Positions 16,263 to 24,371 of a stretch of 36,108 nt of DNA are shown here, piece by piece. The position numbers and the translations under genes were made by a program. This stretch comes from Lachnospiraceae bacterium (GTDB taxonomy: Bacteria > Bacillota > Clostridia > Lachnospirales > Lachnospiraceae). The stretch is taken from contig CAJTEW010000023.1 in NCBI GenBank assembly GCA_910575605.1, positions 1 through 36,108 of the forward strand, read 5' to 3'. The notes under the pieces are model-generated. The model made no database searches. It saw nothing but the letters and a program-made list of their open reading frames with translations, and was not told the DNA's origin. How positions within the stretch are numbered: the first letter of the stretch is position 1; each line of letters begins with the position of its first letter.

Positions 16263-17014
16263 AGTGCTCTCCTGTCCTTTTCAATTAATAATTTCACTGC
16301 ATCGCACGCCAATTCGATGGTATGGTCGTTCATACTTCCATAAGCCATAATCGCGCCGGCGCGCGCTCCTCTTATCGATGATACAACAAATAATGCCGCC
16401 GTCTCCATCTCCGACGCCATAACGCCGCTTTTCTCCCAGGCCTCCCACCTCTGGTAAAGCCTTCCGCTGCCAGGCATATGCTCCGGGTCATGCTGTCCGT
16501 AAAACGCGTCCTTGGACTGTGCGATTCCTTCTGCAAACCGATAGCCTTTGTCGGCGCAGGCCCTTGCCAGCGCATCCGTTACATGCCGGTCGGCAATTGC
16601 CGGATATTCAACCGGCACATAATGAATCGTTGTCCCTTCGTCTCTTACCGCACCGGTGATAATCACCCCTTCCAGACTTTCATCATAGCTTTCCGGGCAT
16701 ACACGGCCGCAGGTTCCCACACGGATAAACGTATCTGCTCCGCAGTGTATCAGCTCTTCAAGCGCAATGGCTGCCGACGGGCAGCCCATGCCGGTACTGG
16801 TAACAGATACTTTCTCCCCGTTCAGCGTTCCTGTCCAGGTCTTATGCTCTCTGTTGTGCGCCACCAGTTTCGGATCATCAAAATACTGCGCGATCGCGTC
16901 TGTCCGAAACGGGTCGCCGGGAACCAGCACATATCTTCCGACATCTCCTTTTTTACAATGAATATGGTACTGCCTTCCATCCTCTGTCAATACTTCTTTA
17001 CTCTGCATTGCCAT
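16259..17014 (-). CDS. udp: Uridine phosphorylase
   Basis: The 251-residue member of the nucleoside phosphorylase (PNP_UDP) family cleaves uridine with phosphate to uracil and ribose-1-phosphate. Motifs are VPGDPFRTD (phosphate site), TGMGCPSAAIALEEL, IRVGTCGRV, QSKDAFYGQHDPE and SEMETAALF, where Glu202-Met203-Glu204 bind the ribose and distinguish nucleoside phosphorylases. AAGGAGGG precedes the start. The gene starts 17 bases inside the end of the MFS gene. Having both a phosphorylase and a hydrolase in one operon suggests either different nucleoside substrates or flexible use of phosphate. Confidence 0.93.
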   Translation of the reverse strand: MAMQSKEVLTEDGRQYHIHCKKGDVGRYVLVPGDPFRTDAIAQYFDDPKLVAHNREHKTWTGTLNGEKVSVTSTGMGCPSAAIALEELIHCGADTFIRVGTCGRVCPESYDESLEGVIITGAVRDEGTTIHYVPVEYPAIADRHVTDALARACADKGYRFAEGIAQSKDAFYGQHDPEHMPGSGRLYQRWEAWEKSGVMASEMETAALFVVSSIRGARAGAIMAYGSMNDHTIELACDAVKLLIEKDRRAL

Positions 17015-18185
17015 CTATATTCCCTCCTTTTTCCGTCGTACTCACTTTAAGCACGACTGCCGCCATAATACTGATTACAATCATGATTGCCGCATAACTG
17101 AAGGAAAACCCTATACCCAGCTTCCCTACAAGAAAACCGGTAACAACCGGGGTCAGTATATCTGAAGCTCCTCCCGCGGTGGCCACCAGAGAGCTGGCGA
17201 CACTGATATGTTTATAACCAATTCTTGTTGCAATTGTCACAATCACACTAAACAATACACCCAAAAAGAATCCTGCTATGAATAATCCCACAAAATAAAC
17301 AGCCGTCTTGTTGATAAAAAGGGCCGCTTCTATCGCCGCCAGCGCACACAGACAATTTATAAGAAGCACTTTTTGTATCTCCGCCTTTTTCAGCACGATG
17401 ACAAATACAAAAGAGCCCGCCACACATCCAATGTTATAGACGGTAAGCATAAACGCTGATGTTGACTGAGCAATTCCAAGGCTTTCGGCAAAGCTTGAAG
17501 TATACAGGCCGATGGTATTTACCACGGCGCTGTATGCCGCACAGACGATGATGATCGCTGCATATGCAAGAAAAATATTTTTTGCATAGAGTGGTTTCAC
17601 TCCTTCTTCGCCCGCCGTCTCCTGTTTGTTCCCATCCATTCTGGCAAATGGAATACAGATAAGCATAACCGCCGGCACAATAAGAAGAAGGTAATAAGCG
17701 TAATAAAACGGTCTGTCTCCCGAAAGCAGTACGCCGATAAGAAACGGCGTCGCAAAATTTCCGAGTCCGAACAGCGCCTGCCCGGCGCTTAAAGAGCCTG
17801 CATAATTTTCTTTAAATGCAGCGCTCAAAAGGACGGGACACACTGTATCCTGCGCCCCCATTCCCACGCCGCCCAGAAAAGCAAAGACCAGTCCCGCATA
17901 ATAATTTACAATTGTCGGAACGCCCAGAAGAAATACTGCGATCAAAGCAGTACCGCCTGCCAGAACCTTCATCGGCCCTGATTTTTCCACCAGACGTCCC
18001 GTCATATATACAGTAAGCACTCTTCCCATTGCATAAGCAGAACCTAAAAGCACTACCTGATTCAATTTCATCCCATACATTTCCACCAGATGCGGCAGAC
18101 TGCTGCCTACCAGAATGCAAGCCGCTCCGGTAAGAAAATACATTGCAAAGGCCAAAAAGGCGATAAGTTTGTAGTTTCTCTGCAT
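16998..18185 (-). CDS. MFS transporter, likely nucleoside or sugar-related
   Basis: The 395-residue major facilitator protein has about twelve hydrophobic segments in two halves, the loop-2 motif GRVLTVYMTGRLVEKSGPMK (G-x-x-x-D/G-R-x-G-like) and a central cytoplasmic loop around ARMDGNKQETAGEEG. It resembles sugar/FucP-like or drug MFS proteins; the substrate is inferred from context only. It begins four bases after the second ECF ATPase gene and its 3' end overlaps udp. Two transporters (MFS and ECF) in one operon could divide import and export or serve nucleoside and base. Confidence 0.85.
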   Translation of the reverse strand: MQRNYKLIAFLAFAMYFLTGAACILVGSSLPHLVEMYGMKLNQVVLLGSAYAMGRVLTVYMTGRLVEKSGPMKVLAGGTALIAVFLLGVPTIVNYYAGLVFAFLGGVGMGAQDTVCPVLLSAAFKENYAGSLSAGQALFGLGNFATPFLIGVLLSGDRPFYYAYYLLLIVPAVMLICIPFARMDGNKQETAGEEGVKPLYAKNIFLAYAAIIIVCAAYSAVVNTIGLYTSSFAESLGIAQSTSAFMLTVYNIGCVAGSFVFVIVLKKAEIQKVLLINCLCALAAIEAALFINKTAVYFVGLFIAGFFLGVLFSVIVTIATRIGYKHISVASSLVATAGGASDILTPVVTGFLVGKLGIGFSFSYAAIMIVISIMAAVVLKVSTTEKGGNIDGNAE

Positions 18186-18189
18186 AAAA

Positions 18190-18993
18190 TTACCTGTTTA
18201 AAATCCCTTCTACCGCATCCTCGATGCTTATAATGTCGCCGTCAATGTGAAGCGCTCCTAAAACTCTGCTGACATATGGCTGCTTCAACATCGCCTTTTC
18301 TAATGTCTCCAAATCCCAGAAGATTTCTCTAGGCGTGCCTGTCCGCACAATTTTCTTCTTCGCCATAACGATCACCTTCTCGAAATTTGCTGCCACAAAC
18401 TCCATATCGTGAGAAATGGTAATCACGGTTTTTCCCTGGGCATGCAAAAGCTTTAAAATTTCACTGAGCCTTTTATTCCCTGCCATATCCTGTCCCGCCG
18501 TCGGTTCATCAAAGATCAGAATTTCCGTCCCCATTGCAACCACCGCCGCAATGGTTACAAATTTGCGGGTAGACAAAGGAAGATTTAAAGGATTTTCATC
18601 CTTAAACTTATCCATTCCTGTAAGCGCAAGCGCTTCCTCTACTCTTTTGTCTTCTTCCTCTTTTGAAAGCTTCAGCGTCTTCGGGCCAAACCTGACCTCG
18701 CTCTCTACCGTAGCGTGGAAAATCTGGTCGTCCGGATTTTGAAATACATAGCCTACAATTCTGGAAATTTGTGCCGTTGTGTAATCCTTTGTGTTCTTAT
18801 CGCCAATCAGCACATCGCCTCCCGTAGGACGGAGAAGCCCGTTCATCATTTTGACCGTCGTTGTTTTGCCCGCTCCGTTCTGTCCTACAATGGCTACATT
18901 ATCCCCCGCCTTAATTTCCATATTGATATGGTCCACTGCCAGAAAACCGCCGGGATAGGAAAAACTTACATCTTTTAATCTTAAATCTCTCAT
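18190..18993 (-). CDS. ecfA2: ECF transporter ATPase with degenerate signature motif
   Basis: The 267-residue ATPase has Walker A GQNGAGKTT (37-45), a Q-loop VFQNPDDQIF typical of ECF/CbiO ATPases, and Walker B ILIFDEPTAGQD (158-169), with an H-loop in TISHDMEF. At the place of the ABC signature it reads LPLSTRKFV (138-146) instead of LSGGQxQRV, so one composite ATP site of the heterodimer is probably weak or non-hydrolysing. It overlaps the first ATPase gene by four bases. The pair forms the energising module with the EcfT protein encoded upstream. The gene symbol reflects role and position only. Confidence 0.88.
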   Translation of the reverse strand: MRDLRLKDVSFSYPGGFLAVDHINMEIKAGDNVAIVGQNGAGKTTTVKMMNGLLRPTGGDVLIGDKNTKDYTTAQISRIVGYVFQNPDDQIFHATVESEVRFGPKTLKLSKEEEDKRVEEALALTGMDKFKDENPLNLPLSTRKFVTIAAVVAMGTEILIFDEPTAGQDMAGNKRLSEILKLLHAQGKTVITISHDMEFVAANFEKVIVMAKKKIVRTGTPREIFWDLETLEKAMLKQPYVSRVLGALHIDGDIISIEDAVEGILNR

Positions 18994-19850
18994 TGTTTCT
19001 TCCTTTCTTCCAGTGCTCTTGCAATGACTTCTATCGCCTGCTTTTCTGTTACCGGAATTTCAGAAAGGGGTAGTCCTCTTTCCTTCAGCATGCTTCCCAG
19101 TACCGCCACCTGCGGGAGGGAGGCTCCCTTTTCAAGCAGCGACATATCCGATAATATCTTTCTTTTATCTCCTGCTGCAATGACCTGTCCGTCTTTAAAC
19201 ACCAGTACCTCGTCGGCATACTCGGCAATCAGGTCTATTTTATGCTCCACAAGAATAATGGTTTTCTGCTTTTCCTTCAGCGTCTTTATAATTGCGAATA
19301 CACTTTCTGTTCCCTCCGGGTCCAACTGGCTCGTAGGCTCGTCAATGATAAGAATATCCGGCTCCAGAACAATCACAGAGGCAAGCGCCACCCGCTGCAT
19401 CTGCCCGCCGGACAAATCAAAAGGACTTTTCATTGCCAGGGCCTCAATGTCTGTCATTTGCATAACCTCTACAACGCGCCTCTCGATCTCCTCCGCTGGA
19501 ATTCCAAAGTTTTCAAGTCCGTAGGCAACCTCTTCAAATACGGTATCCTTTACCCCGCTGATCTGCGTAAATGGGTTTTGAAATACATACCCGATTTTTG
19601 CAGACAGTTCGCCGCCGTAATCCGTTGTCTTTTTCCCTTCCACCAGCACCTCGCCTTTCAGCTCTCCTTTGTAAAAGCTGGGAGCAAATCCCCGAAGAAG
19701 CGCGCAAAAGGTTGTTTTCCCGGAACCATTTTCACCTACAACGCCATAAAATTTACCACGCTCAATTTCAAGACTCAAATCTTTAATCGCGGGCTCTTTT
19801 GCAAGAGGATAGGAATATGTCACATTTTTACATTCTATTACAGCACCCAT
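18990..19850 (-). CDS. ecfA1: ECF transporter ATPase with canonical motifs
   Basis: The 286-residue ATPase has Walker A GENGSGKTT (39-47), Q-loop VFQNPFTQIS, canonical signature DLSGGQMQRVALAS (145-158), and Walker B ILIIDEPTSQLDPEGT. A C-terminal extension (about 240-286) with LGSMLKERGLPLSEIPVT is typical of ECF ATPases. It starts 13 bases inside the end of the EcfT gene. Together with EcfA2 it drives substrate uptake through the S component. Confidence 0.92.
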   Translation of the reverse strand: MGAVIECKNVTYSYPLAKEPAIKDLSLEIERGKFYGVVGENGSGKTTFCALLRGFAPSFYKGELKGEVLVEGKKTTDYGGELSAKIGYVFQNPFTQISGVKDTVFEEVAYGLENFGIPAEEIERRVVEVMQMTDIEALAMKSPFDLSGGQMQRVALASVIVLEPDILIIDEPTSQLDPEGTESVFAIIKTLKEKQKTIILVEHKIDLIAEYADEVLVFKDGQVIAAGDKRKILSDMSLLEKGASLPQVAVLGSMLKERGLPLSEIPVTEKQAIEVIARALEERKKQ

Positions 19851-20644
19851 AATGCAATCCTCCCTGCTATGATTAAAATCGTAATCATGACTGCGGCTGC
19901 CGCAGCCGTTTTTTCTGCCCCTGATTTTTCAAGGTTAAACAGATGGGTTTTTTCCCCCTGTATGGAAAAACCTCTTGCCTCTAGCGTCAGAACCCTCTCC
20001 TCAGAACCGATAACCGCTCCCAGAATCAGTGGAACCAGGGACGGGAAAAATGCTTTTGCACGCACGATCATGTTCCCCTCTGTCTCAACCCCCCGCGCTT
20101 TCTGCGCGTTCATAATGGTCTTGCTGTTTTCACTTAAGATATCAATCATCTGCAGGGTAGAAGTAAACACATACGCCGCCTTATAGTTCATCCCTGATTC
20201 TTCCAGCGCTCTTGCAATTTCCTTATTTTCTGTAGTCTGAAAGAGCCATACAAAGATACCGGCGATATTCATAATCATAAAGGACAGGGAAACCGCCGTC
20301 TTAAGTCCCTTCTCACAGATTCTAAGGAATCCGAACCGCACCAGCACCTCGCCGCCCGGTACAAGAAAAGTCTGTACCAGAAGGATAATCAACGCAATAA
20401 GCGCCACTGCCTTTAACGCCTTCACACATTTCCCAAGAGCGCCACTTGAAGCGCATAGAATCGGAATCACCAGAAACCACGGAATCAAAAGCAGCGACAG
20501 GTCCACCCTGGTAAAATGTACCGTTCCAAGCACAAATGTACATACTGTATATAAGACGACGACCAAAAGCTTCACGGAAGGATAAAGGCCTGCCAGCTTA
20601 TTCGTCTTGTGAATCTGTATTCGCTCTGTATATGTTTTCTCCAT
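19838..20644 (-). CDS. ecfT: ECF transporter transmembrane protein EcfT (CbiQ family)
   Basis: The 268-residue membrane protein has hydrophobic segments at about 25-75, 85-115 and 245-265 plus a long cytoplasmic helical region. Two Ala-Arg-Gly motifs, NAQKARGVETEG and TLEARGFSIQG, are the coupling motifs that bind the grooves of the two ATPases. It follows the S-component gene by two bases. It is the scaffold that transmits ATPase movements to the S component. Confidence 0.92.
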   Translation of the reverse strand: MEKTYTERIQIHKTNKLAGLYPSVKLLVVVLYTVCTFVLGTVHFTRVDLSLLLIPWFLVIPILCASSGALGKCVKALKAVALIALIILLVQTFLVPGGEVLVRFGFLRICEKGLKTAVSLSFMIMNIAGIFVWLFQTTENKEIARALEESGMNYKAAYVFTSTLQMIDILSENSKTIMNAQKARGVETEGNMIVRAKAFFPSLVPLILGAVIGSEERVLTLEARGFSIQGEKTHLFNLEKSGAEKTAAAAAVMITILIIAGRIALWVL

Positions 20645-20646
20645 AG

Positions 20647-21252
20647 CTATTTACTCTCTTTTATGTAATTGCTTCCACATCCGAACTTAACAAGCGTTCT
20701 CGGCGGAATGACTTTAATAACCAGCCAGCAGATGACAAATGAAATAATACGGTCAAGCACAGTAAAGATACCTTCTGTCCCAAAAAATGCCGCCCAGATA
20801 TTCGCTCCTGCCGCCATAGCCGCCGCCGTAATAATCGATGTACCGCCGCCGGTAACTCCTCCGTATACGAGCACAACAATCGGTGCAGAAGAAATAATGG
20901 ATACTGCCGCCATAACGAGCATGGAAATAATCCATTTCCACCACACACTGAACATCTTCCTCCTTGCAAGAAAACCTGTCACAAGGCCTGCCAGCACATT
21001 CACAGGAATAAACGCAAAGTTTACAGGATTGGCAATACCTGTAACAATGTTCGTAAGTCCGCCCGCTACTGCGCCTACCCACGGGCCGCAGAGCATTGCC
21101 GCAAAAATAGTGCCGATTGTGTCAAGATACATAGGAAGCTTTAAGATGGAGGCAAGCTGTCCTCCAACAAAATTGACCGCCACGCCCACCGGGATAATTA
21201 ACAGCGCCAGCATTGAAAAATCTTCCTTGATTGAGTATTTCTTTTGTTCCAT
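20647..21252 (-). CDS. ECF transporter substrate-binding S component, probably for nucleosides
   Basis: The 201-residue protein is nearly all hydrophobic, with about six membrane helices. It has the S-component-like stretches LPMYLDTIGTIFAAMLCGPWVG and GGLTNIVTGIANPVNFAF. It gives specificity to the ECF complex encoded downstream. The start at 21252 is chosen over one 15 codons upstream because AAAGGAGG precedes it at good spacing. It is the first gene of an operon that also codes for uridine phosphorylase and nucleoside hydrolase, so a nucleoside or nucleobase is the likely cargo. That is inferred from context; the family's substrate cannot be read from sequence. Confidence 0.82.
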   Translation of the reverse strand: MEQKKYSIKEDFSMLALLIIPVGVAVNFVGGQLASILKLPMYLDTIGTIFAAMLCGPWVGAVAGGLTNIVTGIANPVNFAFIPVNVLAGLVTGFLARRKMFSVWWKWIISMLVMAAVSIISSAPIVVLVYGGVTGGGTSIITAAAMAAGANIWAAFFGTEGIFTVLDRIISFVICWLVIKVIPPRTLVKFGCGSNYIKESK

Positions 21253-21287
21253 TTTCAGTTCCTCCTTTAGAATAATAAAATTAATTG

Positions 21288-21316
21288 TTGACTTCATTGT
21301 AGTATAATTCTATAAT
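21288..21316 (+). promoter_or_regulatory. Promoter of the Crp/Fnr-type regulator gene
   Basis: TTGACT (21288-21293) and a perfect TATAAT (21311-21316) are spaced by 17 bases on the plus strand. The predicted transcript start falls at about 21323, at the edge of the TGACA-TC-TGTCA dyad. The ribosome site AAGGAG lies an unusually long 14 bases before the start codon. Confidence 0.65.
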
Positions 21317-21324
21317 ACAAAAAA

Positions 21325-21336
21325 TGACATCTGTCA
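21325..21336. promoter_or_regulatory. Candidate operator dyad between regulator and nucleoside operon
   Basis: TGACA-TC-TGTCA is a perfect 5-bp inverted repeat around two bases, placed between the divergent genes. It overlaps the predicted start site of the regulator. On the other strand CTGACA could serve as a -35 box for the nucleoside operon, 17 bases from TATAGA. A site for the adjacent Crp/Fnr-type protein is a plausible inference. Confidence 0.4.
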
Positions 21337-21382
21337 GTTTTTTTGTATATTTTTTACAGCAAAAGGAGCATATTTTACTTTT

Positions 21383-22078
21383 ATGTACAGCAATACATCC
21401 AAAGCATTAGAAATAATACTAAAAGAAACTTATGACAAAAAAAATCCTATGGACTCTCTTCGCGGACTGATATCCGAAAGCCATTTTATAACAGCCAGAG
21501 AAAATGAAACTATTATCTACCAGAAAGATCCTGCTGTATATTTGTATATGCTGCTAAGCGGCCGGGCAGTCATACTAAATCAGATCTCATGGAACAACGA
21601 TAACATCATAGACTATGTGGAATCCCCGCATATATTAGGGCTTGTGGAATATCTGAATAATATTGATTATTATACTGCCTTTGTTGTGGCACAGACAAAG
21701 TGCATTATGTTCCGTATCTGTGTGTCCGATTTTGTACAGATTATAAAAAAAGATGCTTCCTTGTGCTATCACACTCTGGTCATTATGGGAAAAATTACAG
21801 ACTCCAACATGAATCATGCAGAAAGACATAAAACATTCCACTCAAAGGACATTTTAGGACACTATCTGTATCTTCGCTCCATGAACTGCCTTCCATACAT
21901 TTGCCCCTTGACGCGAAGTACCATGGCCGAAGAATTACATATCAATCTGAGAACACTTTATCGTCATATCGACGATATGGAAAAAAAGGGATTTCTTACC
22001 CTTAGAAAAGGAAAAATCACAATTGAAAAAGAACACTTTGAAAGGCTGGCCGCTCGGTACGGCGACATCATATTATAA
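21383..22078 (+). CDS. Crp/Fnr-family transcription regulator, YeiL-like
   Basis: The 231-residue protein has an N-terminal cyclic-nucleotide-binding-like beta roll (about 30-130, with the glycine turn in LYMLLSGRAVIL) and a C-terminal helix-turn-helix at about 178-215 (PLTRSTMAEELHINLRTLYRHIDDMEKKGFL). It lacks the Arg/Ser phosphate-binding cassette of true cAMP receptors, so cAMP is unlikely to be its ligand. In E. coli the related YeiL is encoded beside the nucleoside hydrolase gene rihB and a nucleoside transporter, matching this layout. It is divergent from the nucleoside operon and probably controls it and itself. A TudS-related gene follows after nine bases. Confidence 0.87.
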   Translation: MYSNTSKALEIILKETYDKKNPMDSLRGLISESHFITARENETIIYQKDPAVYLYMLLSGRAVILNQISWNNDNIIDYVESPHILGLVEYLNNIDYYTAFVVAQTKCIMFRICVSDFVQIIKKDASLCYHTLVIMGKITDSNMNHAERHKTFHSKDILGHYLYLRSMNCLPYICPLTRSTMAEELHINLRTLYRHIDDMEKKGFLTLRKGKITIEKEHFERLAARYGDIIL

Positions 22079-22087
22079 GGAGGACTT

Positions 22088-22654
22088 ATGAAAAAAATAA
22101 TTTTTGTATCACACTGTATTCTAAATACTGCATCCAAGGTCATTCTATACAACCAAGAGGAGATGGATACTGAAGAGGCTCTTCGAAAAAAATTTTTACA
22201 AAAGGCTGTTGCTAATGATATCCATATCATTCAACTCCCCTGTCCCGAGTTCACCCTTTACGGTGCAAAACGCTGGGGGCATGTAAGCGACCAGTTTAAT
22301 AATCCTTTTTTCCGCTCCCACTGCCGCAAGATTCTTGCCCCTGTCATCCAGCAGCTGAAAGAATATCTTGCAAACGAAAATTGGTTCGAAATTCTTGGAA
22401 TTGTAGGCGTTGACGGAAGCCCCAGCTGCGGCGTCGATTATACCTGCCGCGGAAACTGGTACGGCTCCTTTGACCAACGGACGGACCTGGAAGAAACTCT
22501 GGCCGGCTGCCGTTTCGAAAAAGGCGCGGGGGTATTCATGACTGTATTGAAAGAAATGCTGAAGGAGGAAGACCTGGAAGAAAAAATTACAGTATCTTCT
22601 CTGTTCGCACCAGAACCGGAGAAATGCATGGGTCTGATACAAACAGACAAATAA
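22088..22654 (+). CDS. TudS-related putative desulfidase (DUF523-like)
   Basis: The 188-residue protein has three cysteines in the arrangement of the TudS/DUF523 family: Cys10 in VSHCILN, Cys52 in LPCPEFTLYG and Cys114 in DGSPSCGVDY. In TudS, three such cysteines hold a [4Fe-4S] cluster whose free iron removes sulfur from thiouracil. AAGGAGG lies four bases before the start and overlaps the end of the regulator gene, so the two are one unit. Placement beside uridine phosphorylase and nucleoside hydrolase genes supports action on a thiolated base or nucleoside. It is a short stand-alone form without the extra C-terminal domain of longer relatives. The family call is strong, the substrate inferred. 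Confidence 0.8.
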   Translation: MKKIIFVSHCILNTASKVILYNQEEMDTEEALRKKFLQKAVANDIHIIQLPCPEFTLYGAKRWGHVSDQFNNPFFRSHCRKILAPVIQQLKEYLANENWFEILGIVGVDGSPSCGVDYTCRGNWYGSFDQRTDLEETLAGCRFEKGAGVFMTVLKEMLKEEDLEEKITVSSLFAPEPEKCMGLIQTDK

Positions 22655-22658
22655 CAGG

Positions 22659-22696
22659 CGGCAGCCCCGCTGAACATCTTTTCAGCGGGGCTGCCG
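22659..22696. terminator. Shared terminator between convergent desulfidase and asnB genes
   Basis: A perfect 16-bp GC-rich stem (22659-22674 with 22681-22696; arm CGGCAGCCCCGCTGAA) encloses a 6-base loop. It lies just after the desulfidase stop and just before the asnB stop on the other strand. The T-rich tract is modest on the plus strand (TCCTTT). Confidence 0.8.
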
Positions 22697-22716
22697 TCCT
22701 TTCAGCTCCTGCCCCT

Positions 22717-24255
22717 TTAACGTTTCACAAAATATTCTTCATACCATACTAAAAAGGTATAAATCGTCCATACCTTTCTCCAGTTATCGGAATTTCCACC
22801 TACATAATCATCAAAAATTGTATTAATTTCTTCTACATTAAAAAATTTCTCTGCCATATCACTACGGAACTTCTCACGTACGTCCTGATTATACCGGTCA
22901 TCTGCCATCCAGATACGAATCGGCACAATAAATCCAAGTTTCTTTCTAAAAGCAATCTCCTCTGGCAGCACCTTTGCCGCCGCAGTACGGAAAGCTACCT
23001 TATTCTGCTCCTCGTTTACCTTGTATTTTGACGGCATACGGGAAGCAATATCAAAAATTCTTCTGTCCGTAAGAGGCATACGTATTTCCAGTCCGGCGGC
23101 AGTACTCATCTTATCTACGTTCAGGTAAATATCTCCCTCCAGCCATATCTGGATATCCACGTCAGACATCTTCGTGAGCGGGTCCAATCCTTCTGTTTCC
23201 TCGTAAATCTCTTTTACCAAATTGATAGGCAGAACATCCTCGGAGTAATTTTTAAGAATCCTCTTCTTCTCATCCTCCTTCATAATGTTCGTATTCCCTA
23301 CATAAAAGGTTTTCAGATTATCGCCATACCGCTCAGCATTTCGGTACATATTATACCCGCCGAAAAATTCGTCAGAGCCCTCACCGGAATAGCAAATCTT
23401 CGTATGCTCTGCCGCCGCCTGGCATGCAATGGCAAATGCAATCGCAGAAGCATCACCAAGCGGCTGCTCCATATTATACATAACATAGGGGACAATCTCA
23501 AAATATTCTTCCGGGGTAATCCGGCATCTTAAGTTCTCGCGGTTCAAAATCTGCGCAGTCTCTGCTGCCAGCCCTGACTCGTCGAAACGCTCCTCGTCAT
23601 AGCCACAGGAATCTGTTGTCTGCACATCGGACATAGCCAGCACATAGGAAGAATCAACTCCGCCGGAAAGGAAAGACTCTGCCGTCTCATCCTCTGATTT
23701 TACCTCTGGCATAATACTTTTAAGGGTTGTATGTATTTCCTCTGCCCAGTCCTCTAAGGATTTACTGTCATCAGGATAAAATTCAGGTTTCCAGTACCGC
23801 TCTATCCTCATCTCCCCATCCTTCCAGATAAGATAACGGCCTGGAAGAAGCTTTTTTACCCCCTTAAAAAATGTATCCTCGCCTGCCACATAGGTAAGGC
23901 TTAAATATAATTGGAGCATTTCCTCATTCAGCTCCTTTACGAAGCCCGGCTGCTCCATAATGCCCCGGATTGTGGTGCCATAAAGAAGCCTTCCATCTGA
24001 AGTTTTATAATAATAAAATGGCTTTGTACCGAACTGATCCCTGAGACAGAACAGCTCCTGCTTATCATCATCCCACAATGCAAAAGCAAACATTCCATGC
24101 ATATGGTCCGCCATACGGCTGTTCCATTTTTCGTATGCTTTTACAAGGATTTCAGGCTCCCTCTCCTTCCTTTTAAGTGACTTGTCAATTCCAAGCTCTT
24201 CGCAGATATCTTCCCAATTTCTGATATGTCCTCTGTATTCTTTAACCTTTATCAT
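22717..24255 (-). CDS. asnB: Asparagine synthetase (AsnB-like) lacking the glutaminase nucleophile
   Basis: The 512-residue protein has the ATP-pyrophosphatase/synthetase domain with PP-loop SGGVDSS (197-203), ICYSGEGSDEFFGGYNMY and LEIRMPLTDRRIFD, all typical of AsnB. The N-terminus starts MIKVKEYRGH and aligns only with the second half of the class II glutaminase domain (HMHGMFAFALWDD, FCLRDQFGTKPFYY). The Cys1 nucleophile and the first block of about 75 residues are absent. No in-frame coding for them is seen upstream, so it is not a frameshift. The enzyme may use free ammonia or a partner. GAGAGGT precedes the chosen start at 24255; an upstream ATG 18 codons earlier has no ribosome site. 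Confidence 0.88.
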   Translation of the reverse strand: MIKVKEYRGHIRNWEDICEELGIDKSLKRKEREPEILVKAYEKWNSRMADHMHGMFAFALWDDDKQELFCLRDQFGTKPFYYYKTSDGRLLYGTTIRGIMEQPGFVKELNEEMLQLYLSLTYVAGEDTFFKGVKKLLPGRYLIWKDGEMRIERYWKPEFYPDDSKSLEDWAEEIHTTLKSIMPEVKSEDETAESFLSGGVDSSYVLAMSDVQTTDSCGYDEERFDESGLAAETAQILNRENLRCRITPEEYFEIVPYVMYNMEQPLGDASAIAFAIACQAAAEHTKICYSGEGSDEFFGGYNMYRNAERYGDNLKTFYVGNTNIMKEDEKKRILKNYSEDVLPINLVKEIYEETEGLDPLTKMSDVDIQIWLEGDIYLNVDKMSTAAGLEIRMPLTDRRIFDIASRMPSKYKVNEEQNKVAFRTAAAKVLPEEIAFRKKLGFIVPIRIWMADDRYNQDVREKFRSDMAEKFFNVEEINTIFDDYVGGNSDNWRKVWTIYTFLVWYEEYFVKR

Positions 24256-24371
24256 CTTAAGTACCTCTCTTAAAATTTTTGACAGACTATCATATTGTGC
24301 CTCTAACACTTCTATAGTTTAGCACGATATGTACAGACCGGCAACTGATGAATAACAATAGGACACTTTTA

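Noticed and set aside
21253-21297. Longer start for the ECF S component
   Set aside because: The upstream ATG lies within the promoter of the divergent gene and has no ribosome site, whereas AAAGGAGG precedes 21252.
24256-24371. Promoter for asnB
   Set aside because: TTGCCG and TAAACT at 17-base spacing are too weak a match to list.
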